Part shown: positions 1 to 6,981 of the stretch, piece by piece
Numbering within the stretch: position 1 is the first letter of the stretch
How the letters are laid out: each line of letters opens with the position of its first letter
NCBI GenBank assembly: GCA_022425445.1
Contig: JAKMFM010000170.1
Coordinates: 1 to 11,226, forward strand
Length of the DNA stretch: 11,226 nt
Reading direction: 5' to 3'
Source of the DNA: Planktomarina sp.
Lineage (GTDB): Bacteria; Pseudomonadota; Alphaproteobacteria; Rhodobacterales; Rhodobacteraceae
Made by a program: the position numbers and the translations under genes
The notes under the pieces: model-generated
What the model was told of the DNA's origin: nothing
What the model saw: the letters and a program-made list of their open reading frames with translations, nothing else
Databases searched by the model: none

Positions 1-1396
1 TATGGCACAACTCCGCTTCATCGGCTGCGGCCATGACAACAAAATCAGGCAGATTGGCCAAAAACGCTATGTCAAAGGATCCCGCATGGGTCGCCCCATC
101 GGCACCAACCAAACCAGCCCGATCAATGGCGAAACGCACTGGCAGGCGTTGAATCGCGACGTCATGCACCACTTGATCATAGCCGCGCTGTAAAAATGTG
201 GAATACATTGCGCAAAAAGGTTTCATACCGCCTGCGGCTAGGGCGGCTGCAAATGTCACCCCGTGCTGCTCGGCGATCCCGACATCAAAACACCGGCTAG
301 AATAACGTTCAGCAAAGAGATTAAGCCCCGTGCCATCGGGCATTGCCGCCGTCACCGCGCAAATTTTTGGATCTTGCTGAGCCAGCTCAACCAAGGACTT
401 GGCAAAAATTGACGTATAGGAGGGTGCATTGGGGATGGATTTGGCCTGCGTGCCGGTCACCAAATCAAATTTTCCGACCCCGTGTCCTTTATCGCGCGCA
501 GCTTCCGCTGGGCCGTAGCCCTTACCCTTTTGAGTGATAACATGGATCAACATCGGACCGGTCGCGCGTTCCTGCACCATACGCAGCACAGGCAGCAATT
601 GTTCAAGATCATGCCCATCAATGGGGCCAAGGTAGCTAAAGCCCAGCTGCTCAAACATCGTGCCGCCAACGGTCATATGTTTCAGCATCTCCCGCGCACG
701 CTTCGCCCCTTCCTGAAATGGGCCAGGCAAAAGCGATACGGCCCCTTTGGCAGCAGCCTTAAGCTCTTGGAAGGGCGCTCCAGTGTAGAGCTGACTGAGA
801 TAGGACGACAAAGCACCAACCGGCGGGGCAATCGACATTTCATTATCGTTGAGAACAACAATCATACGTTTTTTCAAATGACCCGCATTATTCATCGCCT
901 CAAAAGCCATGCCAGCGCTCATGGAGCCATCACCAATCACGGCAATGGCATCGCCAATCCCATGTTCCGGTGCGCCGCCCAGATCACGCGCCACCGCAAA
1001 CCCGAGGGCCGCCGAAATGGACGTTGAGGAATGGGCTGCACCGAAAGGATCATAGGGGCTTTCACTGCGTTTGGTGAAACCGCTAAGCCCACCTTTCTGC
1101 CGCAGGGTTCGAATACGATCGCGCCGGCCAGTTAGAATTTTATGCGGATAGGTTTGATGCGATACATCCCAAATGAGACGATCTTTTGGCGTATCAAAAA
1201 CCGCATGCAACGCAACGGTCAGCTCAACAACCCCGAGACCGGCCCCAAGATGTCCGCCGGTTTCAGAGACCGCTGACACCGTCTCTGACCGCAGCTCATC
1301 CGCCAAGAGCCGCAACTCTGCGTCGCTCATGATCTTCAAATCCGCAGGCGTGGTAACCCGATCAAGCAGAGGAGTGTGGTGAGGTGTATGTGTCAC
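1..1396 (-). CDS. dxs: 1-deoxy-D-xylulose-5-phosphate synthase, N-terminal 465 codons (cut by left window edge)
   Basis: Dxs condenses pyruvate and glyceraldehyde 3-phosphate into DXP using thiamine diphosphate, the first step of the cytoplasmic MEP isoprenoid pathway. The minus strand stays open from a GTG at 1396 to the edge. Visible landmarks are TGGHLGAGLG with His49, DVSHQTYPHKILTG, the cofactor/Mg motif GDGSMSAGMAFEAMNN at about residues 155-170, NDNEMSI, DGTGL, and GIAEQHGVTF with the catalytic Glu at about 376. His49 and Glu376 sit at or near the E. coli positions (49 and 370), which supports the GTG start; AAAAGG lies 8 nt upstream of it. The start is 13 nt after the ispA stop, so the gene is probably last or near-last in the operon. 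Family members are about 640 residues long, so roughly the last 170-175 lie outside the window. No frameshift was seen. Confidence 0.96.
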   Translation of the reverse strand, partial: MTHTPHHTPLLDRVTTPADLKIMSDAELRLLADELRSETVSAVSETGGHLGAGLGVVELTVALHAVFDTPKDRLIWDVSHQTYPHKILTGRRDRIRTLRQKGGLSGFTKRSESPYDPFGAAHSSTSISAALGFAVARDLGGAPEHGIGDAIAVIGDGSMSAGMAFEAMNNAGHLKKRMIVVLNDNEMSIAPPVGALSSYLSQLYTGAPFQELKAAAKGAVSLLPGPFQEGAKRAREMLKHMTVGGTMFEQLGFSYLGPIDGHDLEQLLPVLRMVQERATGPMLIHVITQKGKGYGPAEAARDKGHGVGKFDLVTGTQAKSIPNAPSYTSIFAKSLVELAQQDPKICAVTAAMPDGTGLNLFAERYSSRCFDVGIAEQHGVTFAAALAAGGMKPFCAMYSTFLQRGYDQVVHDVAIQRLPVRFAIDRAGLVGADGATHAGSFDIAFLANLPDFVVMAAADEAELCH

Positions 1397-1409
1397 GCGC
1401 GCTGCCTTT

Positions 1410-2288
1410 TCATAAATCTCGCGATACAACAAATCGTGCTGCCGCTTTTAAGATGTCGCCGCGGTCACCAAAATCATCCAGTGCCATGCAGGCTTCATCC
1501 ACCAATTCTTGCGCCCGCCTCTTGGCGCCCTCAAGCCCCAAAAGGGAGACATAGGTGGCCTTACCTGAGGCGCTGTCTTTTCCGGTGGCTTTGCCCACCA
1601 CATCAACCGTACCTTCCACATCCAATATGTCATCGGCAATTTGAAAAGCGAGGCCAAGGCTCCGCGCATAGCGGCGCAGCAGCGCGGCATCAGCGCCGAC
1701 CATCACGGCGCCCGCCGTGGCAGACCATTCAATAAGCGCGCCTGTCTTGTTGCTTTGTAAATGTGCGATTTCGGTCAAGGTCAAAGGCACGGCGGCCGTC
1801 TCTGCGGCCATGTCCTGCGCTTGACCCAAAACCATGCCCTCAGCCCCACTTGCCTTTGCCAACCCCGCGATCAGACCCAATTGTCCTTGCGTAGCCAAGG
1901 CAGAGTCAGGCCGAGCCAGCAGCTCAAAGGCCAGGGTTTGCAACGCATCGCCCACCAAAACTGCAGTGGCCTCATCCCATTTCTTGTGAACTGTCGGCTG
2001 ACCGCGCCGCAGATCGTCGTCGTCCATACAAGGCAGGTCATCATGGACCAAAGAATAGGCATGCAGCGCTTCCACCGCGGCGCCAGCATAGACGGCCTCT
2101 TGCTCTGGGGCGCCCATCAACCGGGCGCTCTCAATCACCAAAAATCCACGCAAGCCTTTGCCACCCATCACCGCATGACGCATACCTTGCGCGATCGGCA
2201 GATCCCCGAAAGGTCGCATGGCCTCTGCAAGACAGGCTTGCGTCGCATCGGCCGCAGCCTTGAGATGGATTGGAAAATCGGCTTTCAT
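1410..2288 (-). CDS. ispA: Polyprenyl (farnesyl/geranylgeranyl) diphosphate synthase
   Basis: A 292-residue trans-prenyltransferase that extends DMAPP/GPP with IPP in the cytoplasm. The first Asp-rich motif is DDLPCMDDDD (83-92) and the second is DDILD (219-223). The IPP-binding loop reads GGKGLRG (42-48), where the textbook form is GGKRLRP. Lys44 and Arg47, corresponding to the substrate-contacting Lys and second Arg, are kept, as are His76 and Arg94/95. It should therefore be active. Chain length (C15 or C20) cannot be read from sequence alone. The reading frame is open further upstream, but the ATG at 2288 was chosen because GAGG lies 6 nt before it and an earlier start would overlap xseB. 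The xseB stop is 25 nt upstream and dxs follows 13 nt downstream, the common bacterial xseB-ispA-dxs order. Confidence 0.94.
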   Translation of the reverse strand: MKADFPIHLKAAADATQACLAEAMRPFGDLPIAQGMRHAVMGGKGLRGFLVIESARLMGAPEQEAVYAGAAVEALHAYSLVHDDLPCMDDDDLRRGQPTVHKKWDEATAVLVGDALQTLAFELLARPDSALATQGQLGLIAGLAKASGAEGMVLGQAQDMAAETAAVPLTLTEIAHLQSNKTGALIEWSATAGAVMVGADAALLRRYARSLGLAFQIADDILDVEGTVDVVGKATGKDSASGKATYVSLLGLEGAKRRAQELVDEACMALDDFGDRGDILKAAARFVVSRDL

Positions 2289-2313
2289 ACTTGGCCTCGT
2301 CGCGCCCAAAGGC

Positions 2314-2556
2314 TCAATCCGCGTCCAAAGGAGCAACGCCAGCAGGTTGCCCGTCGCCGTTCAAGGTTATGGCTGCAACCTTCTCTTCGGCAGATTTCAA
2401 CTTGGCTTCACAATGCGCTTTAAGTGCCGCGCCACGTTCGTACAGAGAAATAGAAGCATCTAAAGCCACATCACCGCGCTCCAATTGCGTCACAACCTGC
2501 TCCAGCTCGGCCATTGCGGTTTCAAAACTCATTTGCGCAATCTGTGCATCAGCCAT
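2314..2556 (-). CDS. xseB: Exodeoxyribonuclease VII small subunit
   Basis: An 80-residue acidic, helical protein. The core, from MSFETAMAELEQVV through LERGDVALDASISLYERGAAL, is the typical XseB pattern of a two-helix hairpin. XseB binds the large subunit XseA to form exonuclease VII, which degrades single-stranded DNA; xseA is not in this window. The length is typical for the family. The ATG at 2556 has AAGGAG 7 nt upstream and overlaps the end of the upstream amidohydrolase gene by 8 nt, so translation is probably coupled. The gene lies directly before ispA, as in many Proteobacteria. Confidence 0.93.
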   Translation of the reverse strand: MADAQIAQMSFETAMAELEQVVTQLERGDVALDASISLYERGAALKAHCEAKLKSAEEKVAAITLNGDGQPAGVAPLDAD

Positions 2557-3478
2557 GGGTTTGCTCCTTTAAAATACGCACATGCGCCGCAGCACTCGCC
2601 GCTAGCGCCTCCAGATCGTATCCGCCTTCGAGGCAGGATACCACCCGGCCTTTGCAATGTTTGGCCGCCAATTCGCAAAGACGCTGCGTGATCCAAGAAA
2701 AATCATCTTCTGTCAAATTCATCCCCGCCAGCGGGTCTGCGACATGGGCATCAAATCCGGCCGATATAAACAAAAATTCAGGGGCAAATCGTTCCACCGC
2801 CGGCAGAACCTCATCCTCCATCACCGCACGGAAGACCGCGCTGCCGGTGCCATCTGGCAGGGGACAATTCAAAACATTGCGGTAGCCGCCCGTCTCATGG
2901 GCGTGGCCCGTCCCCGGATACAGCGGCATCTGATGCGTGCTGGCGAAAAAAATGCGTCCATCCCCCTCCACCAAGTCCTGTGTCCCATTGCCATGATGCA
3001 CGTCGAAATCCACGATTGCGACGCGCGACAGCCCGTGATGCTCCAGCGCATGTTTGGCCGCCAAGGCCACGTTGCCGAAAAAACAAAAGCCCATCGGCGT
3101 TTCACGCTCGCAGTGATGCCCCGGAGGCCGCGTTGCGACGAAGACATTGCCCGCCTCACCGTTCATCACCATATCCACCGCCCGCAGCGCACCTCCTGCC
3201 GCCCGCATAGCCGCCGTCAGCGTGCCCGCAGACATATGGGTGTCAGCATCCAAACGGCTCCACCCATCTTGCGGCGCGGCGGCGCGCAAAGCGTTGATGT
3301 GACTTTGTGGATGACATCGCAGCAGATCCTCATCGGGGGCCAGCGGCGCGATCACAGTATCCAAACCCAATGGCGCGAGTGCCTGCAACACATAGTCAAG
3401 ACGCGCGACCTGTTCGGGATGACCCGGCGGGTTCACATGCTCCAAGCAATCTTCGTGGGTGATTATTTTTGTGCTCAC
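2549..3478 (-). CDS. Histone-deacetylase-family (class II-like) zinc amidohydrolase
   Basis: A 309-residue member of the arginase/deacetylase fold group, which in bacteria removes acetyl groups from acetyl-lysine, acetylpolyamines or related amides. Seen motifs: HPEQVARL at 20-27, RPPGHHCE with the catalytic His pair 121-122, FCFFGNVA (131-138), DFDVHHGNGTQ with zinc ligands Asp159 and His161, SAGFDAH with zinc ligand Asp243, and EGGYDL with the transition-state Tyr287. All key residues are present, so an active enzyme is expected; the substrate is unknown. There is no signal peptide, so it is cytoplasmic. The start is GTG, and its GTGA overlaps the stop of the response regulator by 4 nt, with AAAGG 8 nt upstream. 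It overlaps xseB by 8 nt. Acetylpolyamine amidohydrolase or an acetoin-utilisation AcuC-like role are alternatives. Confidence 0.9.
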   Translation of the reverse strand: MSTKIITHEDCLEHVNPPGHPEQVARLDYVLQALAPLGLDTVIAPLAPDEDLLRCHPQSHINALRAAAPQDGWSRLDADTHMSAGTLTAAMRAAGGALRAVDMVMNGEAGNVFVATRPPGHHCERETPMGFCFFGNVALAAKHALEHHGLSRVAIVDFDVHHGNGTQDLVEGDGRIFFASTHQMPLYPGTGHAHETGGYRNVLNCPLPDGTGSAVFRAVMEDEVLPAVERFAPEFLFISAGFDAHVADPLAGMNLTEDDFSWITQRLCELAAKHCKGRVVSCLEGGYDLEALAASAAAHVRILKEQTHG

Positions 3479-4188
3479 AACGCATACCTTTGTTCCAGAA
3501 CCAGCATATATCCCGCGCCGCGCACAGTCTGTAAATAGCGCGGCTGTTTCGGGTCTATTTCAATTTTCCGCCGCAACCGTGTGATTTGCACATCCACTGC
3601 GCGCTCCTGCGCCTGACCGCCATCCCGCCCAAGCTGTTCCACCAAATTACTTCGGCTGAGCGGCAAGCCCGGAGCGCTGGAAAAAATCCGCATCAGCTGG
3701 CTTTCGGTTCCAGTCAAGCGAACACGCGCTTCACCCTGCCACATTTCGCCGCGGTCCACATCATAATGCACCTGGCCCAGATGCATGATCTTTGGCAGAG
3801 CGGCAACCTCATCTTGCGCAGGCACTCTGCGCAAGATTGCGTTGAGACGCAGCAACAGCTCTTTGGGCTCAAAGGGCTTGGCCAAATAGTCATCCGCGCC
3901 AGCCTCAAGCCCGATGATCCGATCTTGGGTCTCACCCTTAGCGGTCAACAACAAAATCGGTGTATCGCTGGTCCGTTGCAACTCTTTGGTTAACGAAATC
4001 CCATCCTCGCCCGGCATCATCACATCCAAAACGATCAAATCGAAGTCGAGACCAGATAATATCCGCCGTGCATGGGCAGCGTCGCGGGCCGCGGAAACTA
4101 AAAACCCGTTCCGGATCAGAAACTTCTGCAACAAAGTCCGAATGCGCTCGTCGTCATCAACGATAAGCAAATGGGCATCTGAAGTCAT
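3475..4188 (-). CDS. petR: OmpR-family response regulator, PetR-like
   Basis: A 237-residue two-domain transcription regulator. The receiver domain (about 5-120) has the acidic pair Asp11/Asp12, phospho-acceptor Asp55 in VLDVMMPGEDG, Thr82 in LLLTAK, and Lys104 in AKPF, so phosphorylation looks possible. A winged-helix DNA-binding domain occupies about 135-230 and has the family signatures ERAVDVQITRLRRKIE and TVRGAGYML. The gene starts within the stop of the upstream MarR gene (ATGA, 4-nt overlap) with GGAG 7 nt before the ATG. That coupled MarR-OmpR pair matches R. capsulatus petP-petR, where PetR is needed for expression of the cytochrome bc1 genes. No sensor kinase gene lies nearby. The family is certain; the PetR name rests on pairing and size. 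Confidence 0.88.
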   Translation of the reverse strand: MTSDAHLLIVDDDERIRTLLQKFLIRNGFLVSAARDAAHARRILSGLDFDLIVLDVMMPGEDGISLTKELQRTSDTPILLLTAKGETQDRIIGLEAGADDYLAKPFEPKELLLRLNAILRRVPAQDEVAALPKIMHLGQVHYDVDRGEMWQGEARVRLTGTESQLMRIFSSAPGLPLSRSNLVEQLGRDGGQAQERAVDVQITRLRRKIEIDPKQPRYLQTVRGAGYMLVLEQRYAL

Positions 4189-4697
4189 ACTGAATCTCCA
4201 CCGGTCAGCTGATCATAATGTTGCTTCAAATCTGGATCCATCATAGCCTCAAGCACGGTGCAAAAGCCATAGACAGCCTCCGCCCCCGCTTGGCGATAGG
4301 CGCTGCGCATACGATCACGTTGGGCATTGGACAGCGCCTGCTCCAATTCTCGGCCGGCATCGGTCAAAGACAGATGCCGTTGGCGCTTGTCGTTGGTGCC
4401 CACTTTATTGAGCACCAAACCATCTTCAATCAAGGTTCGTAGCACACGGTTAAGGCTTTGCTTGGTCACGCCGAGCGTGGACAGTAAATTATTGACAGTT
4501 GTGCCAGGGCTGCGCTGGATGAAATGCAACGCCCGGTGATGCGCCCGGCCGTAGGATTTTTCCGCCAATATACGATCGGGGTCGGCTGTAAATCCACGAT
4601 AGGCAAAAAACATGGCCTCAATGCCCTTGCGCAGCTGTTCATCTGTTAAAAACAGCAAACCGTGGGTATGTTCTGATCTATTTTGCCCCTGCGCCAT
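4185..4697 (-). CDS. petP: MarR-family transcriptional regulator, PetP-like
   Basis: A 170-residue protein with a MarR winged helix. After an N-terminal helix (about 18-40), the segment YGRAHHRALHFI leads to TTVNNLLSTLGVTKQSLNRVLRTLIEDGLV (about 65-95), the helix-turn-helix. The wing follows, with the DKRQRHLSLTDAG signature typical of MarR proteins. MarR dimers usually bind inverted repeats and respond to small ligands or redox changes; the signal here is unknown. Start ATG with AAAGG 6 nt upstream. It is the first gene of the minus-strand operon and overlaps petR by 4 nt. A promoter with an inverted repeat in its spacer lies just upstream (4727-4755), which suggests autoregulation. The petP name is taken from the R. 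capsulatus petP-petR arrangement. Confidence 0.87.
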   Translation of the reverse strand: MAQGQNRSEHTHGLLFLTDEQLRKGIEAMFFAYRGFTADPDRILAEKSYGRAHHRALHFIQRSPGTTVNNLLSTLGVTKQSLNRVLRTLIEDGLVLNKVGTNDKRQRHLSLTDAGRELEQALSNAQRDRMRSAYRQAGAEAVYGFCTVLEAMMDPDLKQHYDQLTGGDSV

Positions 4698-4726
4698 GAT
4701 ATGCCTTTCTGATTAAATCAATATCA

Positions 4727-4755
4727 ATAATATGTCAGTGTTGTTGACATTCCAA
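4727..4755 (-). promoter_or_regulatory. Candidate sigma70 promoter for the petP operon
   Basis: On the minus strand TTGGAA (4755-4750) is followed after exactly 17 nt by TATTAT (4732-4727), close to the sigma70 consensus in both boxes and spacing. The expected transcript start is near 4720, giving a leader of about 20-25 nt before the petP ATG with its AAAGG site. Inferred from sequence only. Confidence 0.5.
4732..4750. promoter_or_regulatory. Candidate operator: ATGTCA-N7-TGACAT inverted repeat
   Basis: Perfect 6-nt arms at 4732-4737 and 4745-4750 separated by 7 nt. The repeat fills the spacer of the petP promoter and touches both of its boxes. A protein bound there would block RNA polymerase. 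Its size suits a MarR dimer, so PetP itself is the first candidate, with PetR as the alternative. It also covers the plus-strand TTGACA, so it could affect ilvE. Confidence 0.45.
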
Positions 4756-4796
4756 GAATCAATTGTTAGCGAATATCAAATTTTGCGCAATATTAT

Positions 4797-4809
4797 GTCC
4801 GAAACGGAC
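4797..4809. repeat. Short perfect palindrome in the ilvE upstream region
   Basis: GTCCG-AAA-CGGAC has 5-nt perfect arms around a 3-nt centre. It can be extended outwards by two more pairs past one T/G mismatch (4794-4812). It lies about 50 nt before the ilvE start and could be an operator or a small leader hairpin. The two ATTTTGCG copies flank it. Confidence 0.4.
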
Positions 4810-4859
4810 GTATTTTGCGACACAATTGAAAACATAGCCGACCAAAAGGAGAACTACAC

Positions 4860-5729
4860 ATGGCTGGCGCATATGACGACCGTGACGGTGTCATCTGGAT
4901 GGATGGCGAATTGGTGAACTGGCGCGACGCAAAGGTTCACATCCTGACCCATGGCTTGCATTACGGCAGCTCTGTATTTGAAGGTGAGCGCGCCTATAAC
5001 GGAAAGATTTTCAAATCTCGTGAACATTCCGAGCGCCTATTGAAATCTGGCGAATATATGGACATTCCAATCCCATATTCTGTAGACGAAATTGAAGCGG
5101 CGAAGGAGGAAGTCTTGAACGCCTCTGGCCTGCAGGATGCATATGTCCGTGCGGTTTGCTGGCGCGGGTCTGGCGACGATATGGGAGTTGCTTCCGCACG
5201 CAACCCAGTCCGCATGGCCGTAGCCGCTTGGGAATGGGGTGCCTATTATGGCGACGCTAAATTCAAGGGCGCAAAGCTCGATATCGCCAAATGGAAGCGC
5301 CCAAGCCCCGAAACTATTCCATGCTTTGCCAAGGCCGCCGGGCTTTATATGATCTGCACCATGTCCAAACATGCGGCCGAAGCCAATGGCTGTTCCGATG
5401 CTATGATGCTCGATTATCGCGGCTATGTGGCCGAAGCGACCGGCGCCAACCTGTTTTTTGTCAAAGACGGAGACGTGCACACGCCGAAACCCGATTGTTT
5501 CCTCAATGGGATCACGCGGCAGACTGTCATCGGCATGTTGCAAGAGCGCGGCATCAAGGTGATCGAACGCCATATCATGCCCGAGGAGCTTGAAGGCTTT
5601 GAACAATGTTGGTTGACCGGCACCGCAGCGGAAGTGACACCCGTGGGTCACATCGGCGATTATTCTTTTGAAGTGGGCGCCCTCGCGCGCGACATCGCTA
5701 AAAGCTACGAAAAACTCGTTCGCACATAA
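4860..5729 (+). CDS. ilvE: Branched-chain-amino-acid aminotransferase
   Basis: A 289-residue fold-type IV PLP enzyme. It exchanges amino groups between leucine, isoleucine or valine and 2-oxoglutarate, the last step of their synthesis and first of their breakdown, in the cytoplasm. Visible motifs: HGLHYGSSVFEGERAY (31-46), the PLP lysine Lys158 in CFAKAAG, EATGANLFFVKDG with Glu192, which pairs with the PLP ring nitrogen, LNGITRQTVI (215-224), and TGTAAEVTPV (253-262), the phosphate-side loop. Lys158 and Glu192 match E. coli IlvE Lys159 and Glu193 by position. Start ATG with GGAG 8 nt upstream. It is a single gene with its own terminator, divergent from petP. D-amino-acid transaminase or ADC lyase are less likely given the length and motifs. 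Confidence 0.94.
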   Translation: MAGAYDDRDGVIWMDGELVNWRDAKVHILTHGLHYGSSVFEGERAYNGKIFKSREHSERLLKSGEYMDIPIPYSVDEIEAAKEEVLNASGLQDAYVRAVCWRGSGDDMGVASARNPVRMAVAAWEWGAYYGDAKFKGAKLDIAKWKRPSPETIPCFAKAAGLYMICTMSKHAAEANGCSDAMMLDYRGYVAEATGANLFFVKDGDVHTPKPDCFLNGITRQTVIGMLQERGIKVIERHIMPEELEGFEQCWLTGTAAEVTPVGHIGDYSFEVGALARDIAKSYEKLVRT

Positions 5730-5755
5730 ACCCTTGGCGCTAAGTCAAAAACAAG

Positions 5756-5784
5756 GGCCTCAACCCTAGGGTTGAGGCCTTTTT
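5756..5784. terminator. Rho-independent terminator after ilvE, probably two-way
   Basis: GGCCTCAACCC (5756-5766) pairs perfectly with GGGTTGAGGCC (5769-5779). The central TA is too short for a loop, so the tip opens slightly. A T5 run follows directly on the plus strand (5780-5784). On the minus strand the hairpin is followed by CTTGTTTTTG, so it may also end transcripts of the converging HupE-like gene, which stops at 5824. Confidence 0.9.
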
Positions 5785-5823
5785 ACGTCCGCAGAGCACG
5801 CTGCACCGAGCTGCCCCTCGGTT

Positions 5824-6981
5824 CTACATTAAACTGCGCTCAAATGCCCACCAAAGGCCCACGAAAGCAATGGCAAGAGATCCAGGGATCACCACCACGC
5901 GGCGATAGATTGCGCTGCGCCCCAACGGCAGGGCGAAGAGGACGAAGGCCGCCGCAATCACCGCTAATTGGCCAAGCTCGACACCGATGTTGAAGGCAAT
6001 CAGCGACAAAATGAATTGCCCCTGCGCCAAACCAAGATCGCCCAATACGGAGGCAAACCCCAGACCGTGCAAAAGGCCAAACCCAAAGACCACAAGGATC
6101 CGCCACCACCCCAATTTCGGGCGCAAAATATTCTCAACCGCTACATAGGCAATTGAAATGGCGATCAAAGCCTCCACCAACCACATCTGCGCTGCCGGTA
6201 TGGTGATAATGCTTAACGTCGCCAGGCCAAGCGTGACAGTATGGGCGAGCGTAAAGGCCGTGACCTGCGCCAAGAGGGGACGCCAGGCAAGGGAGAAGAA
6301 AAACAATCCTAAGACAAAGAGGATGTGATCCAGGCCCTTTGGAATAATATGCTCAAAGCCTTCTACAACGAACCGCAGAAACACTGCGCCAGTACTTTCC
6401 TCGACAGCACCAGACCGAGGCAACGGGGCGCTGACCTCTCCACCCTGCAAAAAGGCCGCGTAGGCCTCTGGACCTTCCCCATGGCGCACCACCAGCCCGC
6501 CATTTTGCGCAGCCCACCCAAAAAAGACCGGAGCCGTCCCGGGTGGCAGCTCCGCAGACATTGTAACGACGGTATCGCGGGGCAGTTCGAGATCCATCTC
6601 TGCGATGACCTCCACCGACATCAAGCTCAATGGTCCAGCCCCTTCAAGCGAGATCCCACCAGAAATATCGGCAAATTGGGTTTCAACCATTTGCGCCAAT
6701 GCGCTATCAGACAGGCTGCGCAACCGGTCATAAATCTCCGCTTCGGGCGCATCATCAGTATCTGCGATTTGAGACTGATCAATCCCAGCCAGAAGAGTTT
6801 CAACCGCGAGGCGGAGCGAGATTTCAATTCTATCTTCGTGAACAGAAACTTGCGCCACTGCTGGCCGCAATTCATGAGCACGGGCCGGCCCGGCCGAACT
6901 GAGAAACCCCAGAAGTGCACTTGACATCAATAGGAAACACCACACCATCGAGAGGAGAGTTTTCCGGAAAGGTCTCAGCAT
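5824..6981 (-). CDS. HupE/UreJ-family membrane protein with exported N-terminal domain
   Basis: A 385-residue protein of the long HupE/UreJ type. The family includes nickel/cobalt permeases, but the substrate here is not shown. A signal peptide with basic start RPFRK and a hydrophobic core ends at PARA, leaving His36-Glu as the predicted mature start. An extracytoplasmic domain of about 165 residues follows, then six likely membrane helices near 217-231, 236-257, 266-285, 294-313, 322-352 and 362-380. Conserved polar spots within the membrane part are FEHIIPKGLDH (His211, Asp218, His219), TLAHTV (His247), GLLHGLG (His305) and FNIGVELGQ (Glu336). Classical HupE has a His-X5-Asp-His motif; here it is His-X6-Asp-His. 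AAGGAG stands 9 nt before the ATG. That start shares two bases with the divergent DUF4198-type gene. Met12 is a poorer alternative start because it loses the basic region. Confidence 0.85.
   Translation of the reverse strand: MLRPFRKTLLSMVWCFLLMSSALLGFLSSAGPARAHELRPAVAQVSVHEDRIEISLRLAVETLLAGIDQSQIADTDDAPEAEIYDRLRSLSDSALAQMVETQFADISGGISLEGAGPLSLMSVEVIAEMDLELPRDTVVTMSAELPPGTAPVFFGWAAQNGGLVVRHGEGPEAYAAFLQGGEVSAPLPRSGAVEESTGAVFLRFVVEGFEHIIPKGLDHILFVLGLFFFSLAWRPLLAQVTAFTLAHTVTLGLATLSIITIPAAQMWLVEALIAISIAYVAVENILRPKLGWWRILVVFGFGLLHGLGFASVLGDLGLAQGQFILSLIAFNIGVELGQLAVIAAAFVLFALPLGRSAIYRRVVVIPGSLAIAFVGLWWAFERSLM
6921..6948 (+). promoter_or_regulatory. Possible promoter for the DUF4198-type gene, inside the HupE-like gene
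   Basis: TTGACA (6921-6926) followed after 16 nt by CACCAT (6943-6948), a weak -10 box. It would start a transcript about 25 nt before the ATG at 6980. It lies within the first codons of the opposite-strand gene, as any promoter for this gene must. Confidence 0.25.

Larger units (their letters stand above)
4698..4859. promoter_or_regulatory. Divergent control region between petP and ilvE
   Basis: 162 nt of AT-rich DNA between two divergently read genes. It holds a good petP promoter on the minus strand, an inverted repeat within that promoter, a second perfect short palindrome nearer ilvE, and two copies of ATTTTGCG at 4780-4787 and 4812-4819. A TTGACA at 4744-4749 on the plus strand could be an ilvE -35 box, but no good -10 box stands 16-18 nt beyond it. 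AAAAGGAG lies 8 nt before the ilvE ATG. A short open frame can be read from 4732, but it runs into ilvE in another frame and is not believed. Confidence 0.7.

Noticed and set aside
482..1027. Plus-strand open frame of 181 codons
   Set aside because: It lies antisense to dxs, whose motifs are intact in the minus frame. Its translation shows no recognisable protein pattern.
2162..2182. IspA IPP-binding loop GGKGLRG instead of GGKRLRP, considered as possible loss of function
   Set aside because: The residues matching the substrate-binding Lys and second Arg (Lys44, Arg47) are retained, as are both Asp-rich motifs, so the change is probably neutral family variation.
1761..2423. Plus-strand open frame of 220 codons
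   Set aside because: Antisense to ispA and part of xseB, with a low-complexity Gln/Arg/His-rich translation and no ribosome site. A shadow of a GC-rich gene.
2657..3538. Plus-strand open frame of 293 codons, nearly as long as the real gene opposite
   Set aside because: Antisense to the deacetylase-family gene, which has every catalytic motif. The translation is Arg/His/Gln-rich without domain features.
5037..5651. Minus-strand open frame of 204 codons
   Set aside because: Antisense to ilvE, which is complete with its PLP lysine and terminator.
6325..6924. Plus-strand open frame of 199 codons
   Set aside because: Antisense to the exported domain of the HupE-like gene; no signal peptide, motif or ribosome site.
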